From Podospora comata (Eukaryota; Ascomycota; Sordariomycetes; Sordariales; Podosporaceae): 64,000 bases of DNA. Location: contig CP071494.1 of the NCBI GenBank assembly GCA_017354895.1, forward strand, positions 3,596,001-3,660,000, written 5' to 3'. Position 1 is the first letter of the stretch, and each line of letters starts with the position of its first letter. This document shows, piece after piece, positions 1 through 8,958 of this stretch. The notes below the pieces were generated by a model that was given only the letters and a program-made list of their open reading frames with translations, did not search any database and was not told where the DNA came from. Both the position numbers and the translations under genes were made by a program.

Positions 1-350
1 TGAGCGTTTTCTCCGCCAGCTACTACCACAAGGTCAACAAGCTTGTCGAGGCTGGTTCCAAGGCCACCTGGAACTCCAAGACTGGCAACACCGTTGGTCT
101 TGAGGTTGCCGCCAAGTACCGCATTGACCCCGTTTCCTTCGTCAAGGTTAGTCTCCTGAGGATTTGCTTGTTTGTGTGACAAAACTGACTTTGAAAACAG
201 GCCAAGATCAACGACCGCGGTGTCGCCGCCGTTGCCTACAACGTCCTCCTCCGTGACGGCGTCAAGCTCGGTCTCGGTGCCTCTTTCGACACCCAGAAGC
301 TCGACCAGGCCACCCACAAAGTCGGCACCAGCCTTACCTTTGAGAACTAA
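1..350 (+). CDS. por1: Mitochondrial outer-membrane porin (VDAC), 3' part only
   Basis: This is the C-terminal end of the voltage-dependent anion channel, the beta-barrel that passes metabolites across the mitochondrial outer membrane. The gene is cut by the left edge of the window. The visible coding parts are 1-146 (reading from base 3) and 201-350, joined across a 54-bp GT-AG intron at 147-200 in phase 0. The decoded segment includes SVFSASYYHKVNKLVEAGSK and, after the intron, a tail ending LGASFDTQKLDQATHKVG and TFEN, which is the usual last beta-strand of fungal porin. The TAA stop is at 348-350. The 3' end faces the J-domain gene on the other strand. Family assignment is firm; the number of upstream exons cannot be seen. 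Confidence 0.95.
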
Positions 351-903
351 GTTTGATATCCCCGGGATTGTTGTAAAGGTCGGGAGTTGGGGACAAGCCA
401 TGGCGTTGAATGATTCTGTGTTGTTTTTCTGAAGAATGAGGATACAACATCAATCACCGTGTGTGTGTGTGTGTGTGTATCGATTAGACGAAAATAAATG
501 GATCACGATGATCAGGGCAAACAAACGTTAAAGTTGGGTCCTTAGCAGGATGAGCATGATTTGTATGAATTCTGCGATCTTTCCAACAGTGGCAATTAAT
601 ATGATCAGGATATCTCACGTTCGTCTATGTGGCGTGCGTGATGCTGCTTGACATATCTCACGGCAACTAGCCTGGGAAGATGCTTCACCGAGGTTTTCAA
701 AGGACTCTTGTTGGCTTTTGTTCTCATTGTTGAGTATCATATGTAATCTCATGTAATGTATATACGACAAAAACAGCAAGTAAATAAATGACTTGGCCAT
801 GAATCAGGAGGGTGTTGTTTACATCATTACCAACCCCCCAACACACACACACACACCCCTTTCTTTCTATCTTACACTCTTGATTCACTCTCTTTTTCAG
901 GCT
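351..903. other. Convergent intergenic region with two dinucleotide repeats
   Basis: This stretch lies between the 3' ends of the porin and J-domain genes and should hold both 3' UTRs and polyadenylation sites. It contains a (GT)10 run at 459-478 and an (AC)8 run at 841-857. No coding frame in it looks like a protein. Confidence 0.6.
459..478. repeat. (GT)10 microsatellite
   Basis: This is a perfect GT dinucleotide run in the 3' flank of the porin gene. It is likely to vary in length between strains. Confidence 0.95.
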
Positions 904-1919
904 CTACCTTCCAAGCCCACCTCCAAACCCCCCAATCAGCATCGCGCCCACAACACTAGCAGCCACGCACCCGCTCAAGACAAAAAAAGTCCCAATCATG
1001 CTGTCATCCGCGTCCAAGCTCAACCCCCTCCGCTTCATGGCTCTCTTTGCCCGCCGTTCCTCATGCCGCCTGTGCGTCCGCTGATGAGAATGCGGGTCAA
1101 AAAACGGGTTCGATCCGGTGTTGGTCCCGTACCCGAACCCCCCAAAGCCGTATTTATAATAGGGATCCTGACCGAAGCCCATCCCGGGGTTGGATTCAGG
1201 GCCGGTGGTGTTCTCCCATCCTTGGTGGTCTTTTGCACTGGTGTCTTGTCTGGCATGTGTTTTCCCCTCTGGCGAGCCCTGCTGGGCTGTTGAGCTCTCG
1301 TGGGCAGCGCGTCGTTTTGAGGCGTGAGCGCCCCACCCCCCTGACTTGTAGAATGAAGGGGGGGGGCCTTGGAAGGTGGTTTTCCGACGGGAGGATAGAC
1401 CTGAGGGGGGGCGGCCGCCAGCTGGGTTGCTGGAGTGGTAGGATCCCGACTTTGGGGCGTGGGGGTGGTGCTGGTGGGCGTAGCGGGGGTTTGTGGCGCG
1501 GGAGCGGTCGTATCTGGCGCGGTTTGCCGGGTGGGAGAGGATGGTGTAGGCTTCCGAGATGCGCATGAAGCGGTGGGAGGAGGAGGGGTCGGAGGGGTTG
1601 TGGTCGGGGTGGTGGAGTTTGGAGAGGTGGAAGTAGCTTCTGAAGGGTACCGTTAACAACCATTGGGAGGGGGGATATGGTACATAAGGGAGGCGGACTT
1701 TTTGATCTCGGCTGGGGAGGCGGAGGGGTGGACGTTTAGGGTCTCGTAATGGTCGTGGGTTGAGTCGTCTGGGTTGCTGCTGCCGGCAGGGGCACGATCA
1801 TGGCGGGAGGAGTGAAAGGGTCGGCATGGTTGGGGGTTGTTGACAAGAACATGGTGAGGAGGGTTGGCGATATGGCGCGGGATCGCGCTGCGCGGAGGAT
1901 GGTAGTAACGGAATGGCAT
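904..1919 (-). CDS. Mitochondrial J-domain (DnaJ/Hsp40) protein with C-terminal membrane segment
   Basis: A class III Hsp40, expected to stimulate an Hsp70 partner, probably in mitochondria. Exons are 1919-1699 and 1639-904, with a 59-bp intron (1640-1698) and a predicted 318 residues. The first 45 residues are rich in Arg, His and Ser and lack acids, like a presequence. The J domain spans about residues 56-120, with DHYETLNV, then SPAEIKK joined by splicing to SYFHLSKLHHPD; the HPD triad is residues 84-86. A Gly/Ser-rich, low-complexity middle follows, and a hydrophobic segment lies close to the C-terminus (near IGTFFVLSGCVAASVV). The chosen donor (GTCCGC) is poor but gives a J domain of standard length; a second donor at 1683 keeps the frame and adds five residues. 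The gene is transcribed divergently from MetAP2. The partner and membrane are not shown by the sequence. Confidence 0.85.
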
Positions 1920-2297
1920 TCCTCATCCCGATTGTTGAAGGTGTTGTTATGTCGAGGTTTGGTGATGTTGTCGGCCTCGTGTAAGTCGAGACGTTGGGAA
2001 AACGCTCCACCTTGAATTGGCACCAGTGACGAAATGGATGCGCGAGAGAACGGAGACTGAGGTCCAATTGTGGCTTGTCACGGCTGTCAAACCTGCAAAT
2101 TTGTGGCTCTTGCCCAGCAAACGCCGCACTTGCCCCGCGATTGGCACCAAGCTGCACGCCCTGCCAAGAACAACGGAAAAAAAGAAGCGGGGCTTTTCTG
2201 ACTTACCATCACTTTGGATCAGGCTTTTGGCTTCCTTCAACTCTCTGAACTATTTCACATAGTTGAAAGCATAAAAATCACATATTTGAATCTCACA
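1920..2297. promoter_or_regulatory. Divergent promoter of the J-domain and MetAP2 genes
   Basis: These 378 bp separate two start codons on opposite strands, so both promoters and 5' UTRs must share them. I see no clear TATA box. Short frames on both strands show no conserved sequence. Confidence 0.6.
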
Positions 2298-3755
2298 ATG
2301 GCGGCTCAAGCGCCGGTAGATGAGATCGCGCAGCTCAGCGGTAAGCTCAACCTCCACCGGGAGACTGTCAAAGCGTGGCAGCAACTGATAGGATGAGGGA
2401 GAAAAAAGTGAGCGATGCGGCTACCACAAAGCCCAAGCCAGGTCTTGATTCGGCTACCGCCACCAATGGCAACCTGAACCGTGACAGCGATGATTCCGAC
2501 GACGACGCGGAAAATGCTGCCCCGGGCGCTGAGACGGGGGCCGCCAAGAAGAAGAAGAAGAGAAAGCCGAAGAAGAAGAAGAAGAACCCCACGGCCCAGT
2601 CCGACCCCCCGCGGGTTCTGATCTCGCAGCTCTTTCCCGACAAGGTGTACCCCAAGGGCGAGGAGGTGGAATATGTGAACGAGAACAGATATCGCACCAC
2701 CAACGAGGAAAAGCGCCACCTCGACAACCTCAAGAATGACTTTTACAATGACTACCGTCATGCTGCTGAGGCCCACCGCCAGACTCGCCAGTGGGCACAA
2801 AAGAACATCAAGCCTGGCTGGTCGCTGACTGACATTGCCAACGGCATTGAAGACAGCGTCCGTGCTCTTGTTGGTCACCAGGGTCTTGAGGAGGGTGATG
2901 CTTTGAAGGCAGGTATGGGTTTCCCTACTGGCCTCAGTCTCAACCACTGCGCTGCCCACTACAACCCCAACGCTGGAAACAAGATGGTTCTCCAGCAGGA
3001 TGATGTCTTGAAGGTCGATATCGGCGTACACGTCAACGGCAACATTGTCGACAGTGCCTTCACCTTGGCTTTCAACCCCCGTTATGACCCTCTTCTCGAG
3101 GCTTGCAAGGCGGCCACCAACGAAGGTCTCAAGCAGGCTGGTATTGATGCCAGACTTGGCGAGATTGGTGGGTACATCCAGGAAGTCATGGAGAGTTACG
3201 AGGTCGAGCTGGACGGCAACACATACCAGGTCAAGCCGATCCGCAACCTCAACGGACACACAATCCTCCCATACAACATTCACGGAGGCAAGAGCGTGCC
3301 CATCGTGAAGAGCAACGACCAGACCAAGATGGAGGAGGGTGATGTCTTCGCCATCGAGACCTTCGGTAGCACTGGCAACGGCTACGTGCACGAGGAAGGT
3401 GAGGTCTCTCACTACGCAAAGAGAATGGATGCGCCCAAGGTGGACCTCCGTCTCAGCTCAGCCAAGTCTCTGTTGAACGTCATCAACAAGAACTTTGGCA
3501 CCCTGCCATTCTGCAGACGTTACCTGGACCGCCTTGGCCAGGACAAGTACCTGCTTGGCTTGAACAGCCTCGTTGCCAACGGGGTTGTGGAGTCTTATCC
3601 TCCTCTGGTGGACAAGAAGGGTTCATACACAGCACAGTTTGAGCATGTGAGTATTTCTTTCCCTTGCGCGAGAGACTGCGGAAACTAACAAGTGACAGAC
3701 TATCTTGATCCGACCTACCGTAAAGGAGGTCATCAGCCGTGGAGATGATTACTAG
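2298..3755 (+). CDS. MAP2: Methionine aminopeptidase 2
   Basis: Removes the initiator methionine from nascent cytosolic proteins. Exons are 2298-2340, 2382-3646 and 3699-3755, giving 454 residues. After a short N-terminus comes an acidic stretch and a Lys-rich block (near residues 60-85), the ribosome-associated N-terminal feature of type 2 enzymes. The catalytic pita-bread fold follows. The five metal ligands are all visible: D227 and D238 in [13 protein letters not shown]307 in NGHTI, E340 in IETFGS and E435 in AQFEH, with the last exon supplying [12 protein letters not shown]. The first exon carries only 14 codons and is joined by a 41-bp intron, very short for this group; the alternative is to start at the ATG at 2394 and lose these residues. 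The second intron (3647-3698) is ordinary. Identification is secure. Confidence 0.95.
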
Positions 3756-5098
3756 AGGAGGTTTGAGCATCGTTTGGTTGGTCTGACAGCATGAAACCTG
3801 CCAGGCCAGGCCTGATGCCACAGCAAAATATGTGCAAAGTCTGAAATGACCCTGCTAGCAACACCATTCACGGCCTTGAGTTTGATCTCCTAAAGAAACA
3901 AGTCTCTAGAAATGCCAAGCATTCTCCACACTATGTGAATTATAGACTGGGATTCCACCCAAAACTTTCCTTCCAGGTGTTTCCCAGGCACTTCAGGTCC
4001 AATCCCACGTGCCCACCTTCTCCTTGTATCCTAGGTGAGACTGTAAGGTGAGTTGGCAAGCGTGCCCCACTGCTTTCACGCGTGGAAGTGAATATCCACG
4101 AAGCGTTCCAACCAAAGACACCGAACGGACCGGGTCCGGGCCGAGGGAGCATTCTCCACCCGGATCCGTTCCGTAGGTCGCAAACGGCGTCACTTCCGTG
4201 TAACATGTGAAAATCGCAACTGGCACTTCTACGGGGTTCGGGATCGTCGCCGTGTTCTCAAGTCCTGACGCCGTGATGAAGTCGGCGGCTGACGATAGGA
4301 AAACATCGGAGCCACCGAGGCATGCACGAAGGGTTAACAATGACGGCACTGACAGCTATCTGGGGCCAGCGCCCACCGTCAGAGGCAAAATGACATATCC
4401 GTTGTCACCGCTTGCAAACGTGGGGGTAACGCTCGGCATTCCCATTGGGCCGATTGGGTTCGAGAACGGTCGACGGTCCCCGCACCGTTCCGATTCTTTT
4501 CATCATCGCTCCCCTCTTCTTGGGTATGACAGGGATGCATCGCCCCCCTCCTGTCCCTCTAAGATTTTGCGCCTGCTTGTGCCTGTCAGTGCCTGTCAGT
4601 GCCGAGCAGGGACCGGGACGGGGGAGGCGCTCCTCTTATCGGCCAGTCCCAGAAAGAAAATCTTCAGGTGTTAAAAAAAAAGCCCGCAAATTCCGGGCCC
4701 CCCCCATCTATCTCCTCCCTTCGGCTCCATCTTACCAATAATTTTTCTGCCTCATATCTTTTTTGCCTCTGCCTATTTTTTTTTTGCATGTGCCACAGAG
4801 CGAACGGGTCTTTGCGCATTTGAAACAAACCAAAAAACGAAATACAGCACGACGGAGCATTTATTCACTTGATACTTGACAACGCGAAAGGTCGATTGTC
4901 AAATTCGTTGTTTCGCAACCACCTTGAATTGATTTTTCACCCTCCCTCTTTCTGCGCGGCGTTCACCAACCCCCCCCTTCTCGCACGCGATCGCGAAAAT
5001 CGGAGATTCGGTGCGGTCGGCGATCCTTTAGACGCCCAACCAACAAACGAAAAACCACTCTCTGACTGAGAGCACATCCTCAAGAAAACACCGACAAA
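3756..5098. other. Gene-free region and leader of the PRELI gene
   Basis: These 1.3 kb hold the MetAP2 3' UTR and the promoter and leader of the PRELI-domain gene. From about 4660 to 4990 there are many C and T runs and short A runs, which is typical of fungal core promoters and leaders. A GTGCCTGTCA unit is directly repeated at about 4578-4600. No supported gene was found. Confidence 0.55.
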
Positions 5099-5695
5099 AT
5101 GAAGGTCTTTTCCAACACAGAAACCTTCAACTACTCCTGGGAGGAGGTATCAACCGCCAACTGGCGGAAATACTGCCCATGGAACGACAAGTCCACCCAC
5201 GTTCTCGCCGTCGACACCATCAGTCGGACCGTCGACCCCGAGACTGGCATCCTGCGCACAGAACGCCTCATCACCTGCAAGCAGAGCATGCCTGAGATCT
5301 TGAAGAAGATCCTGGGCGCCGGCATGGAGGACCAACAAGTTTTTGAGACGTCCTATGTCGACCCAAAGCAGAGGACCGTCACCATGGTCTCGGAGAACAT
5401 CACATGGAACAACCTTCTCAACGTTCAGGAGACGGTTGTCTACAGACCACTCAATGACCATCAGACATCCTTCGAGCAGGCGGCCAAGATCACCGCTCTG
5501 TGCGGCGGGTGGCAGAAGATTAAGAACAGCATGGAGGACGCGCTCGTCAAGAGGTTTCGCGACAACGCTGCCAGGGGCAAGGAAGGGTTCGAGGCTGTGC
5601 TTGCCATGAGCAGGAGGGTGTTCGCCGAGGAGCAGCAGCGGGAGAAGATGATGCTCATCCAAGCCCAAGCCGTCAACATCCGCATGGCTGCTTAG
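5099..5695 (+). CDS. PRELI/MSF1-domain intermembrane-space lipid-transfer protein (Ups family)
   Basis: Ups/PRELI proteins carry phosphatidic acid or phosphatidylserine across the mitochondrial intermembrane space with Mdm35. This single-exon gene encodes 198 residues, close to the 180-230 of yeast Ups1-3. The frame opens with MKVFSNTETFNYSWEEVSTA, the standard PRELI start, followed by CPWNDKSTHVLAVDTISRTVD, ERLITCKQ and WNNLLNVQETVVYR. The C-terminal part is helical (KNSMEDALVKRFRDNAARGK to REKMMLIQAQAV). The start has CAAAATG context after a long pyrimidine-rich leader. Which Ups paralogue it is cannot be decided by eye. The frame remains open for 112 codons beyond the TAG at 5693-5695, described separately. 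Confidence 0.9.
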   Translation: MKVFSNTETFNYSWEEVSTANWRKYCPWNDKSTHVLAVDTISRTVDPETGILRTERLITCKQSMPEILKKILGAGMEDQQVFETSYVDPKQRTVTMVSENITWNNLLNVQETVVYRPLNDHQTSFEQAAKITALCGGWQKIKNSMEDALVKRFRDNAARGKEGFEAVLAMSRRVFAEEQQREKMMLIQAQAVNIRMAA

Positions 5696-6034
5696 GAGGC
5701 TACCGTCGACTGCAACGATATTGAAGTTGATGGTGAGCACGACAGCAGCACCGGCGATGACGAAAATAGCAACATCGCCTTCAACGTGGATGGCCGCTGT
5801 CATCGGGAGAAAACGGAGCAATTGAAAGATTGTGACTCGGCGCAACCACCAACAAAGCCCGACGAACAAGAACCACAACAACAAGGGACCATCAACTGGG
5901 AACAACGCCTTCAGGACAAAGACGTCATCCCGGGGGTCTCATCACCACCACTAGCATGTTTTGCCCTACACCACGGGGCTGGTTACGGAAAAAGGGTCTT
6001 ATTTCACACTATCAAAAAGGTGGCCGCGGGATAG
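5696..6034 (+). other. In-frame open extension after the PRELI stop codon
   Basis: Immediately after the TAG at 5693-5695 the same frame continues for 112 sense codons to a second TAG at 6032-6034. The encoded peptide looks coding: it begins EATVDCNDIEVDGEHDSSTG, stays acidic and polar, then has a Gln/Pro segment (PDEQEPQQQG) and a basic end. About two thirds of its first 34 codons end in G or C. It may be a C-terminal extension cut by a point nonsense change, a readthrough product, or a chance open 3' UTR. Without transcript or relatives the choice is open. Confidence 0.4.
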
Positions 6035-6557
6035 AGGGGATTTATTACACTGGGCTGGAGCTTTGGCGTCGGGGCTTCTTTTACTTCTGAGCATTTTCGC
6101 AACTGTAACATCATCAAGGGGTTGTTTTTTTCTTTGCTTTTCCCAGCTTTTACCTCTCCTTTTGTCACTCTGTGCGTTTCTTCATTCAAAAGGAGTTCTG
6201 GGAAAAAATACCCCGATGTTGATTTTTTATTTCATGCCTTTCTTTGTATTGTCTACACGGATAGACGTTTTGTTTTAGAGGGCTTGCTTTACAAAAGAGG
6301 AGCATTAGACAGTTTATAGAACTGGTTGCGGTGTGCTTTCGTGTTTGAGGAGATAGAGGAGGAAGATGGTGATGAAGAAGATAAAGAAAAAGAATGGGAA
6401 ATGAAATGGACACTCTCCGCTGTGCTGGTTTGATTGGTTAGACCCTTGTTTGCCTAGTAGTTTGCCTTCCTAGCTTCTTTTATGATCATGATTCATGGTT
6501 TCATGACTGTTGTCTTTTTGTTCGCTGGGTTTCTTGAATACTGGCTGATGTGGTGTA

Positions 6558-7049
6558 TCATTGTGACGACTCCAGTTTTGATTTACATCTCCCCTCATAC
6601 TTGCGCAGTAGCTCCCTCGTCTCCAGGTCTATTTTTTGTTCTCCCCCGTCAGCCATTATCTTTTTCACGAACCTTATCCCGTCGGGGTAGCGTCGGTAGA
6701 AATACAACTCCTCCACTGCGTGCAGCAAGTCTTGGGCTTGGGGTTTGCTGATTAGACCGCCGCGGTTGGCGTCTGGTTCGGGGGTGAGAGGGAGAGGGAT
6801 TTGAGTCCATAGCTGTGTTGCGGTGATTAGTTACTTGTTCTGCTGGGGGTGGGATGGGGGGGAGGGGCATACATCGCCGTTCTCGACTCGGGGGATATAT
6901 TCTTTTTTCAGGGCTGCAAACGCTGACTGTGAGAGAGCGGAGCGGTCAGCTCGGGAGACGGGTTGTTTGGCGGGGCAGGAGGCGAGGTCTTCGGGGTCGG
7001 AGGAGGAGGAGGAGCCTAGGTTGAGGTTGAAGAGGAGGTCGTCTGCCAT
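6558..7049 (-). CDS. Small conserved-looking protein of unknown function (143 aa)
   Basis: I do not recognise this family. Exons are 7049-6873 and 6812-6558, with a 60-bp intron (donor GTATGC, CTAAT branch, ACAG acceptor). The N-terminus is MADDLLFNLNLG followed by a Ser-rich acidic stretch. Exon 1 ends in YIPRVENGD, and exon 2 continues with LWTQIPLPLTPEP. A helical region follows: ISKPQAQDLLHAVEELYFYR, then RRYPDGIRFVKKIM and LETRELLRKYEGR. The YRRYPDGIRFVKKI-type segment hints at a short TPR-like helical pair, but that is only an impression. No signal peptide or membrane segment is seen. The gene is divergent from the P-loop kinase. The splice frame and helix pattern make it a credible gene. 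Confidence 0.65.
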
Positions 7050-7602
7050 TTTGGGATGCGGGCAACTCCGCTGAAGGTGCTGGAGGATAAAAATTTGGTG
7101 AGAGCAACTTGAGGAGGTCTGGTTAATTGTAAATATTTTTGAGTGTGGGATTGCTGTGAGAACAAAAGTTGAGATTGTGGGCGAGTCAAGTGAGTGAATT
7201 GTAAAAGTTGAGAGGTGAGGTTGATGGATGGAGCTTTTCGGCAACGGCGCCGTGGCGGAGTCACCGCTTTGAACCTCCGCTCCGGCGATTCCCCCCGATA
7301 GCTGCTGTCTCCGCACCGGCGAGTTCAACTTCGTTTTCAACGACAACTGTTTGGAAATCTGGGGCTTTGTAACGTTCATATTGTAACTGTTTCTTTTTTT
7401 TTCCCCCTAGTTTCGAATGTGGTGTAAACTGACAAAAACTCGCCATTTGCATCCGAGTTTGCAGCTGCTGCATTGCTTGCTCTGAACCCAATCCTCGAGC
7501 GACTCCGAAGCACAAACTACACTTCCCGTCGGCACCTTTCACTTACACCTTGAATTTTACCACACCTCCCCAAGTGTAGTTATTTTGTACGCCATTACCG
7601 CA
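7050..7602. promoter_or_regulatory. Divergent promoter between the small protein and the P-loop kinase
   Basis: These 553 bp lie between two opposed start codons and must contain both promoters. A T run is present at 7388-7400. I see no recognisable operator and no supported coding frame. Confidence 0.55.
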
Positions 7603-8523
7603 ATGGACGAGCACCTCGCCCAAATCGTCTCCCTCGCCCAAGCCAAATTCAAGTCAACACCCCCCAATCGTCGGCTGTGTAAGTCCCCTTCCTCCTCCCA
7701 TCTCACACACCCCCATCAAACTAACCGTCCCAAAAAGTAATCGGCATCTCCGGCCCTCCCGGCTCCGGTAAACCTCCCCATGCACTCCAACACCCCCAAG
7801 CTCCTCACTAACATTTTTCCTTCTCCCCCCCAGGCAAAACCACCCTCTCAACCCTCCTCACCACCTCCCTCAACTCCCTTCTCCCGCAAACAACAACCTT
7901 CCTCCCCCTAGACGGCTACCACCACCCCCGCTCCACCCTCGACACCTTCCCCGACCCAGCCCGCGCCCATAAATACCGCGGCTCAGAACCAACCTTCAAC
8001 GGCCCCGCCTTCCTCTCCCTCGTCCAATCCCTCGCCGAACCCATCACCCCCTCCACATCCCCCATCTACGCCCCCAGCTTCGACCACGCCCTCAAAGACC
8101 CGGTCGAGAACGCCATCGAAATCCTACCGACGCACAGGATAGTGGTTATCGAGGGGAATTGTAAGTCCCCCGTCCATTTTCCCTCACACCCGCCCCCCTT
8201 TCCTTGCGTAAGATGCTGATGATCAAATGGGTAAAAAAGATATCATGCTCAACAAACCACCCTGGTCATCCATCCCGCCATTACTGGACATCAAGATCTT
8301 CATCTCCGCGCCCGAGCCGGTTTTGCGGCAAAGGCTGGCAAGGAGACATTTGGCTGCTGGGTTAGTCGACAGTGTGGAAAAGGGGGAGGAGAGGGCCGAT
8401 TTTAACGATGTACCCAACGGTAGGCAGATCATTGAGAATCTGGTTCTCTATCAGGGGGACGTAATTCAGATCGGGAGCGCGGATGATGTGACGTGGGGAC
8501 CTGTCTCCTCGTCGTCAGTGTAG
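7603..8523 (+). CDS. YFH7/uridine-kinase-like P-loop kinase
   Basis: A small-molecule kinase of the phosphoribulokinase/uridine kinase class, closest in layout to fungal YFH7-type ATP-binding proteins and to bacterial fructose/pantothenate kinase-like proteins. Four exons (7603-7678, 7738-7767, 7834-8160, 8240-8523) encode 238 residues. Exon 2 is a 30-bp mini-exon, and splicing it to exon 3 restores the Walker A motif GPPGSGKTT at residues 31-39. A Walker B-like IVVIEGN precedes the last intron, and then come the YIMLNKPPW and RLARRHLAAGLV segments, with a lid-like Arg pair. The substrate cannot be read from the sequence. The fact that all four junctions keep frame and motif makes the model strong. 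Confidence 0.87.
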
Positions 8524-8958
8524 ATATCAAACTTGAAATGAAGGACATTGTGACCACACAGTCACTCAGTCTTGCTGAATTCTAACATTCACAGTCAGTC
8601 ACTTCAATTCTTCACTTCAGAGTCAGAATGGGCATCGCTATAATTCAGAACGAAGAATCATCTTCATCTGTCTCAATCGAGTGCCTCTGCAGATCCTAAA
8701 GCAAGAACACTCACGCAGCCCATGCTGCCAAGTAGTGGTTGATATCCGAACCCAAGATCCCATCGCAGATAAGCAAACTCCTCCAGACTCCAGATGCCTT
8801 CTCGAAACAACTAGCAAATCCCTTCACAACGCTTTCCGCCGCGCTCTTAGTCTTACGAATATGCTCCCATGAAAATCTTCTGTGCTACTCCAAATAGCAC
8901 CGATATTAATCATATGTCAGCTCCATCTCCTCTATCCCAAGGTGGGAACCGTGCCAAT
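8524..8958. other. Convergent intergenic region
   Basis: These 435 bp separate the 3' ends of the kinase and the 901-residue gene. CAGTCA-type short repeats occur near 8560-8625. Nothing else is evident. Confidence 0.5.

Noticed and set aside
2306-3412. 368-codon open frame on the minus strand
   Set aside because: It is antisense to MetAP2 and arises from that gene's codon bias. It has no domain or start context.
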